From: an uncultured Prevotellaceae bacterium
GTDB lineage: Bacteria; Bacteroidota; Bacteroidia; Bacteroidales; UBA3663
Direction: 5' to 3'
Assembly (NCBI GenBank): GCA_900319235.1
Contig: ONNR01000027.1
Span: forward strand, 1 to 61,285
DNA length: 61,285 nucleotides
Under the pieces are notes generated by a model, which saw only the letters and a program-made list of their open reading frames with translations, was not told where the DNA came from and did no database searches. The first letter of the stretch is position 1. The number at the start of each line of letters is the position of its first letter. The position numbers were made by a program, and so were the translations under genes. Shown here piece by piece: positions 26,191 to 35,866 of this stretch.

Positions 26191-26246
26191 AATTAGCGAA
26201 TTTGGTTTGGCCGATAAGGTCATATTCAAATTCGCTAATTTGTTTT
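26191..26246 (+). terminator. Rho-independent terminator after the metallopeptidase
   Basis: AATTAGCGAATTTG pairs perfectly with CAAATTCGCTAATT (14 bp) around a 22-base loop, followed by TGTTTTT. Confidence 0.8.
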
Positions 26247-26322
26247 TAAATCCGTTTTTTGGGGTAGTTGAATGCCAAAAGCGGAAAAAATTTGGCAAAA
26301 AACAAAAATAATCGTCTAAAAA

Positions 26323-26354
26323 TTTGCTTTTTATTATGAAATTTCTCATATTTG
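26323..26354 (+). promoter_or_regulatory. Promoter for the MerR-relA/spoT unit
   Basis: TTTG (26323-26326), a 20-bp spacer, then CATATTTG (26347-26354), one mismatch from TAnnTTTG. Confidence 0.6.
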
Positions 26355-26395
26355 TCCCCAAATTGGCGAATTTCACCTTTTAACAATTGTTACAC

Positions 26396-26776
26396 ATGGC
26401 AAAGCGACATGTCGACATCAAAGACCTGACTATGGAGAAACCCTACCTCTCGATTGGAGAGGTGGCGGCCAAGTTTGATGTGTCGGATGATTTGCTTCGC
26501 AAGTGGGAGAAGGCATTTCCGCAATATCTTCGCCCGCGTCGCACCTCCAGCGACAACCGTCTGTATGACGAAAAGGATGTGCAGCGGGTGGGAGTCCTCT
26601 ATCGTCTGATACGCGTCGAAGGATTGTCGATTGAAGGAGCCAAGCGTAAACTGAAGGAAAAAGATATGACGGGCGATGAGGCCCGACAAGAAGTGATACA
26701 GCGTCTGCAGGCCTTGCGTCAGCAGCTGCTCGGTATCATTGGAGAGTTGGAAACGGAGAGTAATCAGGTTATTTAA
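26396..26776 (+). CDS. MerR-family transcriptional regulator
   Basis: A small 126-aa protein with the MerR winged-helix domain near the N-terminus (LSIGEVAAKFDVSDDLLRKWEKAF, then SSDNRLYDEKDVQRVGVLYRLI) and a short coiled coil (residues ~85-120) for dimerisation. There is no effector domain, so it is a minimal MerR of the type common in Bacteroidetes. ATG 26396 is used; an internal ATG at 26432 is possible and also fits family N-termini. It lies 12 bp upstream of the RelA/SpoT homologue and is probably co-transcribed with it. The target is unknown. Confidence 0.88.
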   Translation: MAKRHVDIKDLTMEKPYLSIGEVAAKFDVSDDLLRKWEKAFPQYLRPRRTSSDNRLYDEKDVQRVGVLYRLIRVEGLSIEGAKRKLKEKDMTGDEARQEVIQRLQALRQQLLGIIGELETESNQVI

Positions 26777-26788
26777 AGGAAATTGCTT

Positions 26789-28684
26789 ATGGAGAACAAA
26801 TACACCGAGGAAGAAAGAAAACAGATTGTCGAGGAACAGAGCAAGGAGTTCTTCGAGCGCGTGCATGAATTGTTGCCTGCCAATGAGATTCCGCGCGTCA
26901 AGGCCGCCTACGACCTGGCTGCTGAGGCTCACTCGAAACAGATCAGGAAGAGCGGCATCCCCTATATCACCCATCCGATAGCGGTGGCACGTATCGCGCT
27001 GGTCGAACTTGGATTGAAGACCAACCCGGTGATGGCTGCCCTGCTGCACGACGTGGTAGAGGACACCGACTACACGGTGGAAGACCTTCGCGAGCGTTTT
27101 GGCGAAGACGTTGCCTACCTTGTGGGCGTGTTGACCAAGAATTCGGACGGAAACTACAAGGTTTCTAAGCAGATCGATAACTTCAAGCATATGCTTGATT
27201 CGATCAACTATGATATTCGCGCGCTGCTCATCAAACTGGCCGACCGTATGCACAATATGCGTACCCTTGGTTCGATGCGCACCGACAAGCAGATGAAGAT
27301 CACATCGGAGACCGACTACTTCTATGCTCCCCTTGCCAATCGACTGGGCCTTTACGAGATCAAGTCGGAACTCGAGAACCTCTCGCTCCGTTGGCGTTCG
27401 CCCCAGGAGTATGACCGCATCGAGAAGAAGATCGACCGCTATATGAGCATGCATCGCGAGGATATTGAGGCATTTCTGGAGCCCATTCGCGAGACCTTGA
27501 CCGAGCATGGTATCGAGGCGCATGTCTATGCCCGTCCGCGTTCGGTCTATGCCCTGTGGCGCAAGATGAAGAACACGGGACAGACCTTCAAGGAACTGGA
27601 GCATGTGCATCAGATCAACATTATCATCAAGTTTGATGAGGAGTCGGGTATGACAGAGAAGAACCAGTGCCTGCGCGTCTATTCGCTGCTCACCGACCTC
27701 TACAACGAGCGCCCTTATTCGCTCATCAACTATATCGACCAGCCCAAGGAGAACGGTTACCAGTCGATCCACGTACAGGTGATGTCACAGGTTGGACAGT
27801 GGACCGAGGTACATATCTGCACCGAGACTATGCAGCGCAACTCACAGCTGGGCTGCGTGATTGATCGCACCGAGGGTGTCGAGAACTGGATCCGCAAGTT
27901 CCGTGGCGTGCTGCGCGACGTGGCACAGAGCGGTGTCGAGGGAGGATTCATGGAGTCGGTGGTCTCGTCGTTCTACAACGATGATATGATCATCTTCACG
28001 CCCAAGGGGCACTCCATCGTGCTTCCCAAGGGTTCGACAGTACTCGACTTTGCCTACGAGATTCACACCAACGTCGGCAACCATGCCAAGTTTGCGCGTG
28101 TGAATGGCCGACTCTGCTCGATCTTCACCCAGTTGAAGCGCGGCGACCGCGTGGAGGTGGGCACCGAGGAGAACCAGTTGCCCGAATACCGCTGGCTGGG
28201 CCACGTCAACACCTACAAGGCACGTCGTGCCATCAACGTGGCACTCAACAAGAGCGGCATCAACATCGACGAGTTCCCCTACGACCTCTGTACCGAGTGC
28301 AACCCCTTGCCGGGCGACGAGATCATGGGCTTCAAGCACAAGGACGGAAAAATCCTGGTGCACAAGCGCAACTGCCCCGATGCCATTGCCCTGTCGGCAG
28401 CCGACGGAGATTCGATTGTGGATGTGCAACTGCCCATCCTGCCCGGCCGCACCTATTCGACCCGTATCGAGGTCAATGCCGTGGATCGTTCGGGCATCAT
28501 GATGGACCTGATTGACATCATTTACAATCAGATGCATCTCTCGATCGATAGCATCCATGCTGTGACCGAGGACTACATCGGTATCATTCAGATCAAGATG
28601 CGTGTGCCTTCAGCCTTCGAGCTTTCGGAAGTCATTCGCATCATCGAGAATGTGAAGGGTGTGGAGGAGGTGAGAACTCTGTGA
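26789..28684 (+). CDS. RelA/SpoT homologue, probable (p)ppGpp hydrolase with altered synthetase site
   Basis: Controls the (p)ppGpp alarmone. The 631-aa protein has, in order: an HD hydrolase domain (THPIAVARIA; LLHDVVEDTDYT with H87, D88, E91, D92; KLADRMHNMRTL), a synthetase-like domain (~245-360), a TGS domain (TPKGHSIVLPKGSTVLDFAYE, ~404-424) and a C-terminal ACT domain. In the synthetase domain the usual YDLxAxRxI motif reads EHVHQINIII (271-280), so the catalytic Asp position is His and the conserved Arg is Asn; the downstream Glu (WTEVHICTE) is kept. All HD ligands are intact. I infer a mainly hydrolytic enzyme; a separate synthetase would be expected elsewhere in the genome. Confidence 0.9.
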   Translation: MENKYTEEERKQIVEEQSKEFFERVHELLPANEIPRVKAAYDLAAEAHSKQIRKSGIPYITHPIAVARIALVELGLKTNPVMAALLHDVVEDTDYTVEDLRERFGEDVAYLVGVLTKNSDGNYKVSKQIDNFKHMLDSINYDIRALLIKLADRMHNMRTLGSMRTDKQMKITSETDYFYAPLANRLGLYEIKSELENLSLRWRSPQEYDRIEKKIDRYMSMHREDIEAFLEPIRETLTEHGIEAHVYARPRSVYALWRKMKNTGQTFKELEHVHQINIIIKFDEESGMTEKNQCLRVYSLLTDLYNERPYSLINYIDQPKENGYQSIHVQVMSQVGQWTEVHICTETMQRNSQLGCVIDRTEGVENWIRKFRGVLRDVAQSGVEGGFMESVVSSFYNDDMIIFTPKGHSIVLPKGSTVLDFAYEIHTNVGNHAKFARVNGRLCSIFTQLKRGDRVEVGTEENQLPEYRWLGHVNTYKARRAINVALNKSGINIDEFPYDLCTECNPLPGDEIMGFKHKDGKILVHKRNCPDAIALSAADGDSIVDVQLPILPGRTYSTRIEVNAVDRSGIMMDLIDIIYNQMHLSIDSIHAVTEDYIGIIQIKMRVPSAFELSEVIRIIENVKGVEEVRTL

Positions 28685-28752
28685 ACAATTAACAATTAAT
28701 AATTAACAATTAACAATTGGAGATTGGGCAACTAATTAACAATTAACAATTG
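28684..28752. repeat. AATTAAC heptad array after relA/spoT
   Basis: Units begin at the stop codon (TGAACAATTAACAATTAAT), are interrupted once, and resume. Same 7-bp family as 25341-25410. Confidence 0.8.
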
Positions 28753-28771
28753 ATTGTCGGCAGTTATTAAT

Positions 28772-28818
28772 TACCTATATATAGGTATTGTCCATACGAG
28801 GTTTATACGCTATCTTTG
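28772..28818 (+). promoter_or_regulatory. Promoter with abutting 16-bp palindrome, upstream of the first GLUG-like gene
   Basis: TTG (28788-28790), a 20-bp gap, then TATCTTTG (28811-28818). The perfect palindrome TACCTATATATAGGTA (28772-28787) ends against the -33 box and could be an operator or an UP-like element. Confidence 0.65.
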
Positions 28819-28877
28819 CGCCAAATTTTTTGAGTAATCGAAACAACACTTTACATAACCATTTAACTAATAGCATT

Positions 28878-31097
28878 ATGAAGAAAGTCTTTACGATTTC
28901 GGCCCTTGTGGCCGCCTCTTTCGGCTTTGCGATGAACACCAATGCCGAAGTGATTACCTGGGATTTCTCGGAGTATACCGAGCAGGTGGATCTCGGAGGA
29001 GATTCTTACACTACGGAGTACAACGGCCTTACCCTCGTTGGCAATCAGGGAGCTGACAGTGGCAAGGAATATGTTTCTGCTGCAGCAGGCTTCCATTGCA
29101 ATGGTACAAGCTCGGCTACACGTCGCTACATCTCGTATGTGCCTAGTGCTGACGGCAACATGGTGGTTACATTCCGTTCGAACAACTCTTCGGCTACCGA
29201 TCGTTTGACCGCTATCGGTACTGCAGTGGTAACTGGCAGCGATGCCGCCGAACTGCTTGCCAATGAGGCTGTTCTTGCCGTGAACAATACTGATGGCAGT
29301 AATCAGGTGGAGGTTAGCGCTGATCTCGTTGCAGGCACGACCTATTACTTCTATTTCGCTTCAGGCGGCCAGTCGATCAAGAAACTTGAATACACGACAG
29401 CCGAGGCTGGCCCAACAGGCTATGGTTTCGAAGGTGAGGGCACCGAAGAGAGTCCATACATCCTGAAGAGCGCTGATGACTTTGCAACCCTCGCTGCCAA
29501 CATCAATGCCGAGAACACGGGTGCTGGCGAATTCTTCCAGTTGGCTGGTGACATCGACTTTGCCGGTGCTCAGCTCCCAATGATTGCCCTGGCTGGCATC
29601 ACGAATGTCAACAAGGTAGAGTATGCATTTGAGGGTGTCATCGACGGTGCAGGTTACACCATCTCGGGTGTAAAGCACGACCAGCCCAACAAGACCGATG
29701 AATTTAGTTCGTATGTTGGCCTCGTTTCTGCCCTTGGCGAGAACGGCGTGATCAAGAATCTCACCATTGAGGGCGAGGTTTCGGGCAACCTTTATGTAGC
29801 TCCATTCGCAGGCCTTTCAGCAGGTCTCATCGAGAACTGTGTGAACAATGCTCCTGTGACCAACACCGGTGCATACGGCGCAGGTATCGTGGGCAGCTTG
29901 ATTCGTGGCACGGGCGTCGTTCGCGACTGCGAGAACAATGGCACAGTTACTTCAAATGGTGGCAGCTATGCCTGCGGTATCGTAGGTGGCAGCCAGCGTC
30001 ATACGAGCATCGAAGCATACAACTATGCCATCGAGAACTGTGACAACAATGCTGACATCACCAGCTCGGGTGTAGGTGCTGCTGGTATCGTCGGAACTGG
30101 CGGTGGTCTGATTACAGATTGCAACAACTATGGTAATGTGACTGCCGGTGGCCAGTATGCCGGTGGTATTATGGCCTGCTCCAACAATGAGGCTATTACG
30201 ATCAAGAGGTGCATCAATTTCGCTGTCGTAACGGGCGGTTCTAAGGTGGCTGGCATCGCTGGCGAACTTCGCAATGAAGCCTCGTTGCTCGATGGCTGCT
30301 ACAATATTGCCGATGTAGAGGATGGCGTGGTATCGGGCGGTGGCATTGTCGGCACCGATGCTGACGAGTCGAAGGTGAAGAACGTGGGTGGCCTCGTTGG
30401 CAATTCCACCAAGGAGGGCGCTACCGTAAAGCACAGCGCGAGCATCACTTCAGTAACCGTTCCCGCTACGGTTGAGACTGCTGGTCACCTTGCTGGTACA
30501 GCCGACATCGTGCTTGAGGATTGCTACTATTTCGCTCCTGATGCCGTTCTTCCTCTCGATAACGAGACTATGGCTATTGCCGATCCATTGGACATCAACA
30601 ATAAATGGTCTAATTCATACGAAGGCAATGTGGTTGTCAATGTCATGGGCCAGGAAATCGTATTCGAAGATAAGCTGATCACAGTGAACCTGTTTACTAG
30701 TGACGAGGCTACCATCGAAATACCTGAGATTTCCTATCAGGGCTTCGTGATTGACGAATTTGACGTTAACGTTCCCTATACCGCTACTGAAGAAGGTTGC
30801 ACATTCGCTGGAGGTGAATACACTACCCAGGCTGGTGATTTTGCAATCCAAGGTACTAACTTTGAGGGCACCATGACCGAAACGGATCTTACCTTTACCA
30901 CTACCTTCTCCGTCGGCGGCATGCCAATTCCAATGACCGTGACCTTCAATGGCAAGAACGATTCGACCCAGACCATCATCGAGGTTGTTGATACACAGAA
31001 GGCAAAGGCCACTGAGAGATTTGACCTCCAGGGTCGTCGCACACAGGGTGAGGCTGGTCTCTTCATCGAGAACGGCAAGATCTTCTTCGTGCGTTAA
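28878..31097 (+). CDS. Secreted GLUG-repeat protein with calycin-like domain
   Basis: The 739-aa product starts at ATG 28878, which opens a signal peptide (MKKVFTISALVAASFGFAMNTNA). Beta-rich repeats in the middle have the GLUG pattern (GAYGAGIVGSLIRGTG, YACGIVGGSQR, GVGAAGIVGTGGG, QYAGGIMACSNN). After them comes a segment like Bacteroidales calycin-like domains (GFVIDEFDVNVPYTA to GGMPIPMTVTFNG). It ends in a Prevotella-type tail (FDLQGRRTQGEAGLFIENGK, then IFFVR), which suggests cell-surface sorting. GLUG proteins are adhesin- or passenger-like; no enzyme motif is seen. The next gene is a related protein. Confidence 0.8.
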   Translation: MKKVFTISALVAASFGFAMNTNAEVITWDFSEYTEQVDLGGDSYTTEYNGLTLVGNQGADSGKEYVSAAAGFHCNGTSSATRRYISYVPSADGNMVVTFRSNNSSATDRLTAIGTAVVTGSDAAELLANEAVLAVNNTDGSNQVEVSADLVAGTTYYFYFASGGQSIKKLEYTTAEAGPTGYGFEGEGTEESPYILKSADDFATLAANINAENTGAGEFFQLAGDIDFAGAQLPMIALAGITNVNKVEYAFEGVIDGAGYTISGVKHDQPNKTDEFSSYVGLVSALGENGVIKNLTIEGEVSGNLYVAPFAGLSAGLIENCVNNAPVTNTGAYGAGIVGSLIRGTGVVRDCENNGTVTSNGGSYACGIVGGSQRHTSIEAYNYAIENCDNNADITSSGVGAAGIVGTGGGLITDCNNYGNVTAGGQYAGGIMACSNNEAITIKRCINFAVVTGGSKVAGIAGELRNEASLLDGCYNIADVEDGVVSGGGIVGTDADESKVKNVGGLVGNSTKEGATVKHSASITSVTVPATVETAGHLAGTADIVLEDCYYFAPDAVLPLDNETMAIADPLDINNKWSNSYEGNVVVNVMGQEIVFEDKLITVNLFTSDEATIEIPEISYQGFVIDEFDVNVPYTATEEGCTFAGGEYTTQAGDFAIQGTNFEGTMTETDLTFTTTFSVGGMPIPMTVTFNGKNDSTQTIIEVVDTQKAKATERFDLQGRRTQGEAGLFIENGKIFFVR

Positions 31098-31125
31098 TCG
31101 TGTAGTTCCCTTCATTATTTTGTAA

Positions 31126-32874
31126 ATGAAGAAAATATTTAGTCTCTGTGCCATGGTGCTCACTTCGGTGGGCCTCATGGCACAGTCCGCAACTTATACA
31201 GGCTCAGAGAGGGTTGTCGTTGGTGGGACCTATACCTATACCTGCGACGATGCGAAATACCAGTTGACGTTCGTCGATGAAACGCTGAACGTCACCATCG
31301 AGGAAAAGTCGGTGGAAGGCACCGTGATGGGTGACCTCACCCTCGGCACGATGGTGGTTGACAACCTGACCTACGATGCCGAGAAGGGTGGCTACTATCG
31401 CGACTATACCGGTAGCGATGTGAGCATGACGCTTGTCGCTGTCAGCAATGGTGAAACGGTCATCAACGGCAAATACTATTTTGAGAAACTTGGCAACATC
31501 CTCGTTGCAGCCAATGAGACGGGCTATCACATCGTCCACAACATGCAGCCGGGTGCCATGCCTTTCCCTATAGAGTTTACTGTCGATGTCAAGATGGCTT
31601 CGGCCAACGTCTACGGCTTCGAAGGAGCTGGCACGGAGAGTGACCCCTATCAGATTACAAAAGCCGACGATTTACAGAAGTTGGGAGAAATGATCACGGT
31701 CGACCATCGCGGTACCGGCGAATACTTCAAGGTGATGAACGACATCGACTTTGGTGGTTCACAGTTGCCCAACATCGCTGTCGATGGCATCATCGAGGGG
31801 AAACTCAACAATACGCAATGGGGCTTCGAGGGCCATATTGTGGGCAATCATGCCACAATCACCGGTGTGAAGCACAATCTTCCCCAGGGAGGAATGTTCC
31901 AGTCGCTCGTCTCGGTATTGGCCGAAGGAGGTTCGATTGCCGACCTCGTATTTGCGAGCGACAATGAACTGAACACCTATAACTATGCAGCGCCGTTTGC
32001 CGCTCTTTGTGCAGGCACTATCAGCGGATGCACCAACTATGCTGATATTTCAGCCGGCGGTGCATATGCAGGCGGCATCTGCGGTATGATGATGTTCGGC
32101 AAGGGCACAATCCGCGATTGTGTCAATTATGGCAACATCACAGCAATGTCGTACGCCACAGGTATCGTGGGTGGTTCTCAGAGTGGAAGCAGCATCACAA
32201 GTTATAACTATCTGGTGCAGAACTGCCAGAACTATGGTTCGATTACAACAGGCCGTGGCACGGGTGCTTCGGGCATCGCAGGCTCGGTTGGCGGCACTAT
32301 CCTGGGCTGTACTAACTATGGCAATGTACGTTGCGTGAAAGAAGGCGATGAGCCTAAGGGGCTTTATACAGCAGGCATCGTTTCTTGCCCCACGCGTCTC
32401 ATCCGTGTGGAGGACTGTGTGAACGAAGGCAGTGTCTATGGCTTCAAGATGGTGGGCGGCATCCTTGGCAACGATATGAAGGGCGACGATGGACATGCCT
32501 CGATTGTGGGTTGCACCAACAAGGGAGCCGTGACCTGTGTCGATAGTTATGTAGGCGGTGTGGCTGGTCATACGGCACGCGTCGAGGGTTCGTTGACGAT
32601 GCGCGAATGTCGCAACGAAGGAATAGTTACAGCACCCGACACCACCCAACTGGTCGGCAACCTGCGAGGCGACTCTATCATTCTCATCGAGAATTGCACC
32701 ATCGCCGAAGGTCTGCCACGACTGCCGATGGATCCGACGACTGGGGCTATTGGTGCGGTTCGCCTTGACGAGAATGCACCGGCTGTATCGTTTGATGTCC
32801 TGGGTCGTGCGATCTACCGCAAGCAGGGACTCGTGATTGAGCGGGGCCAGGTAATGTTTGTCCCTTCTAGATAA
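31126..32874 (+). CDS. Secreted GLUG-repeat protein with N-terminal calycin-like domain
   Basis: The 582-aa paralogue has the two parts in reversed order. A signal peptide (MKKIFSLCAMVLTSVGLMAQ) is followed by a calycin-like beta domain (~25-160, ending PGAMPFPIEFTVDVK), and then GLUG-like repeats (GAYAGGICGMMMFGKG, YATGIVGGSQSGS, GTGASGIAGSVGG). The tail DVLGRAIYRKQGLVIERGQV resembles a sorting tail. It begins 28 bp after the first GLUG-like gene and was probably co-transcribed with it. The stop codon lies inside a nonamer repeat array, so the last two residues (SR) are repeat-encoded. Ligand unknown. Confidence 0.8.
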   Translation: MKKIFSLCAMVLTSVGLMAQSATYTGSERVVVGGTYTYTCDDAKYQLTFVDETLNVTIEEKSVEGTVMGDLTLGTMVVDNLTYDAEKGGYYRDYTGSDVSMTLVAVSNGETVINGKYYFEKLGNILVAANETGYHIVHNMQPGAMPFPIEFTVDVKMASANVYGFEGAGTESDPYQITKADDLQKLGEMITVDHRGTGEYFKVMNDIDFGGSQLPNIAVDGIIEGKLNNTQWGFEGHIVGNHATITGVKHNLPQGGMFQSLVSVLAEGGSIADLVFASDNELNTYNYAAPFAALCAGTISGCTNYADISAGGAYAGGICGMMMFGKGTIRDCVNYGNITAMSYATGIVGGSQSGSSITSYNYLVQNCQNYGSITTGRGTGASGIAGSVGGTILGCTNYGNVRCVKEGDEPKGLYTAGIVSCPTRLIRVEDCVNEGSVYGFKMVGGILGNDMKGDDGHASIVGCTNKGAVTCVDSYVGGVAGHTARVEGSLTMRECRNEGIVTAPDTTQLVGNLRGDSIILIENCTIAEGLPRLPMDPTTGAIGAVRLDENAPAVSFDVLGRAIYRKQGLVIERGQVMFVPSR

Positions 32875-32916
32875 TCTAGATTTTCTAGATATTCTAGAGC
32901 TTCTAGATTGTCTAGA
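32868..32916. repeat. Nonamer array, CTAGANNNT type
   Basis: Six CTAGA cores at an exact 9-bp pitch overlap the stop codon of the second GLUG-like gene and run to 15 bp before the TonB-dependent receptor start. Confidence 0.85.
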
Positions 32917-32930
32917 CCAAAAATATTAGT

Positions 32931-35864
32931 ATGAAGCATATCCTTGCTCTTCTTCTGACCTTAATGGTTGTGTGCGCAGCGACGCTGCGTGCACAGCCTT
33001 ATTGCGTTTCGGGGCGAGTGATTGATGCACAGACACGCGAGCCGATGGCCTTTGCGACGGTGGTGCATCAGACCACTCAGCAGGGAACGGTCGTGGGAGA
33101 GAATGGACGCTTCATGCTTCGTAATCTTCCCAAGGGAAAAGCCATTATTGAGGTACGCCTCTTTGGCTATGTCCCACAACTTTTGACGCTCACGTTGACG
33201 AAGGATACCAGCATCGTCGTGAAGCTTGTCGAGCAGGACCTGCGTCTCGACGAGGTGACTGTCACTTCACAAAAGCAACACATCGAGACGACGGCCTATA
33301 CTGTGGATCGCACTTCACTCGAACACAATCAGATTGTCAACGTGAACGATGTAACCCTGCTGTTGCCGGGAGGCAAGAGCCAGGGCGACCAAAGCCTGAT
33401 TGACGACCAGCGTATTGCTCTTCGTAGCGAAGGCACAAGCGAAATGGGCAATGCAGCATTCGGTACGGCTGTCGAGGTGGACGGACAACGCCTTTCGAAC
33501 AACGGCGAGATGGGCGAGACCACAGGTGCTTCGACTCGTACAGTTACCACCAGCGACATCGAAGAGGTGGAGGTCATCACAGGCATCCCGTCGGTGGAGT
33601 ATGGCGACCTATCGAATGGCATGGTGAAGGTGAAGACACGACGCGGCAAGACACCCTATATGGTGGATGTGACCTTGAAGCCGCACACCAAACTTGCCGC
33701 GTTGGCCAAAGGTTTCAGCCTGGGAAAGACCGGACAAGGAGGGATTCTGAATGTGTCGTACGAATGGACACAGTCGGTCAGCAGTCTCACGTCGCCCTAT
33801 ACCACCTATCGGCGAAACGGGCTCTCGCTGCGCTATACCCGTCAGTTCCTCAAGAAAAAGGCCATGCCTCTCAACTTCAACCTCGATGTGAAAGGCAACC
33901 TCGGAGGTTATGATAGCAAGAGCGATCCCGACGCATTCAACGACACCTACACGAAGAAGCAGGACTATGCTTTGCGCAGCCTGATGCGTCTGCAATGGCA
34001 GGTGGGCAGACCGTGGCTGTCTTATCTCGAACTGTCGGCCGACGTCAGTCTTGAGGACAAGGAGCAGCGTGTCAACAACAACCGAAGCAGTGCCACCTCT
34101 CAACCTGCCCTCCACACCATCGAGCAAGGCTATCACATAGCCGACGGTACAGCCATCGTCATGGGCCCGACGGGCTACTGGTACGAACTTGCCATCACCG
34201 ACTCGAAGCCCGTTGACTTCGGTGCACATCTCAAGGCGAAATGGGACCATGAGAAGTCCCTCGGTGGAGACTATCGGATAGAGAGTCATGCCAAGGCAGG
34301 TTTGGACTATACAGCATCGGGCAATGAAGGACGTGGCTTGTATTACGCCGACGACACATTCGCTCCCACCTGGCGTGAGGCCCGTTATGACACGTTGCCT
34401 TATATGCACAACCTGGCCGTTTATGCCGAGGAACAGATGACGCTGCAACTGGCAAAGAAGCAGGACGTGAAGTTCAGTTTCGGCCTTCGAGAGGACATCA
34501 CTCACATTGCGGGTTCGGAATATGGCACAGTGAACAGTCTTTCGCCGCGCGGTTCGCTGCAATATGGCGTTCACGGCAAGAAAAAGGAACTTAGCATCCA
34601 CGCAGGCATCGGCAAGAGCGTGAAACTGCCATCTATGCAGGTGCTGTTCCCCACCATCTCGTATGTCGATTGGCAGACATTTGCAAGCGGTACTACTGCA
34701 TCGGGCGAAGCTTGTTATGCCTACTACACGCAGCCCTCGTCGGCACTCTATAATGCGTCGCTGAAATGGCAGTACAGCCTGCAACGTGAAGTGGGTGTGG
34801 AGGCGAAGTTGGGCAAGACGCGACTGTCGCTGACCTACTTCAACACGCGTACCTTCAATCCCTACCTTCGCACATCGGCTTACCGACCGTTCAGCTACGA
34901 ACTCACTTCGCCCATTGCGGCTGCCGATTTCCCGATAGCCTCGGCCAACCGTCACTACACCGTTGACCCCGTCAGCGGCAAGGTCACTGTGCACGACATG
35001 ACAGGCAATGTAGCCGACCAGGAACTTCCAAGCAAGACGCTGCATCGTTACACTTCGAATACACGATGGGTCAATGGCTCGAGTTCCACTCGTCAGGGTG
35101 TGGAATGGATTGTGGATTTTGCACGAATCCCCGCCCTTCGTACTGACGTCCGTTGGGATGGCACATTCTATCATTATCGGGGCGTTGAGACCACGCTCGT
35201 GGCTTCGCACATCGGAACATCGACCAATCAGAGTGATGGCCAGCCTTACAGTTACATCGGCTACTACGAGGGAGCCGCTGCCGCATCGAATGGATCAATC
35301 CAGTCGCAACTCAATACGAATGTGACTGTCACGACACATATCCCCGTGGTACGCCTCATTGTCTCGGTGCGTTTCGAATGCAGTTTCTATAATATGAAAC
35401 GCACGTTGCGTGAAGACCAGGAAGGAAATCTGACCGGTTATGCCATGAGCGATGCTACCGACTATTTCGGTACGAACTCCGACTATACGGATCATTATGT
35501 GGCCGTCTATCCGAAATATTACAGCACGTGGGATGAGCCTGCGACGTTGCGTCCGTTCTATGACGACCTCCTGGCTGCACGCGATGCAGGCAATATGAAC
35601 CTCTACAACGACCTGCTCCGTATGGTTCGCAAGTCGAACACCAACTACTATTTCAACGAAGACCGCATTTCGCCTTACTTCGCCACCGACATCAATGTGA
35701 CCAAGGAAATCGGCAAATATGTGAAGTTGTCGTTCTATGCCACCAATTTCTGGAACAATACCTCGCGTGTGCATTCTTCGCAAACCGATCGGCGCACCAC
35801 GCTTTATAACAGTGGTCGCATTCCCGCCTTTTATTATGGACTTTCGTTAAAGGTCAGACTCTAG
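32931..35864 (+). CDS. TonB-dependent outer-membrane receptor
   Basis: A 977-aa receptor with signal peptide (MKHILALLLTLMVVCAATLR), a carboxypeptidase-regulatory-like domain (YCVSGRVIDAQTREPMAFAT, ending LFGYVPQ), and a plug (LDEVTVTSQKQHIETTAYTV; VITGIPSVEYGDLSNGMVKV), then a beta-barrel ending in KVRL. It is not followed by SusD, which argues against a standard glycan system. It is followed after 2 bp by a DUF4876-like lipoprotein and then a DUF6850-like protein, so the three form one tight unit. The cargo could be metal, haem, peptide or another small molecule; the sequence does not decide. Confidence 0.92.
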   Translation: MKHILALLLTLMVVCAATLRAQPYCVSGRVIDAQTREPMAFATVVHQTTQQGTVVGENGRFMLRNLPKGKAIIEVRLFGYVPQLLTLTLTKDTSIVVKLVEQDLRLDEVTVTSQKQHIETTAYTVDRTSLEHNQIVNVNDVTLLLPGGKSQGDQSLIDDQRIALRSEGTSEMGNAAFGTAVEVDGQRLSNNGEMGETTGASTRTVTTSDIEEVEVITGIPSVEYGDLSNGMVKVKTRRGKTPYMVDVTLKPHTKLAALAKGFSLGKTGQGGILNVSYEWTQSVSSLTSPYTTYRRNGLSLRYTRQFLKKKAMPLNFNLDVKGNLGGYDSKSDPDAFNDTYTKKQDYALRSLMRLQWQVGRPWLSYLELSADVSLEDKEQRVNNNRSSATSQPALHTIEQGYHIADGTAIVMGPTGYWYELAITDSKPVDFGAHLKAKWDHEKSLGGDYRIESHAKAGLDYTASGNEGRGLYYADDTFAPTWREARYDTLPYMHNLAVYAEEQMTLQLAKKQDVKFSFGLREDITHIAGSEYGTVNSLSPRGSLQYGVHGKKKELSIHAGIGKSVKLPSMQVLFPTISYVDWQTFASGTTASGEACYAYYTQPSSALYNASLKWQYSLQREVGVEAKLGKTRLSLTYFNTRTFNPYLRTSAYRPFSYELTSPIAAADFPIASANRHYTVDPVSGKVTVHDMTGNVADQELPSKTLHRYTSNTRWVNGSSSTRQGVEWIVDFARIPALRTDVRWDGTFYHYRGVETTLVASHIGTSTNQSDGQPYSYIGYYEGAAAASNGSIQSQLNTNVTVTTHIPVVRLIVSVRFECSFYNMKRTLREDQEGNLTGYAMSDATDYFGTNSDYTDHYVAVYPKYYSTWDEPATLRPFYDDLLAARDAGNMNLYNDLLRMVRKSNTNYYFNEDRISPYFATDINVTKEIGKYVKLSFYATNFWNNTSRVHSSQTDRRTTLYNSGRIPAFYYGLSLKVRL

Positions 35865-35866
35865 TG

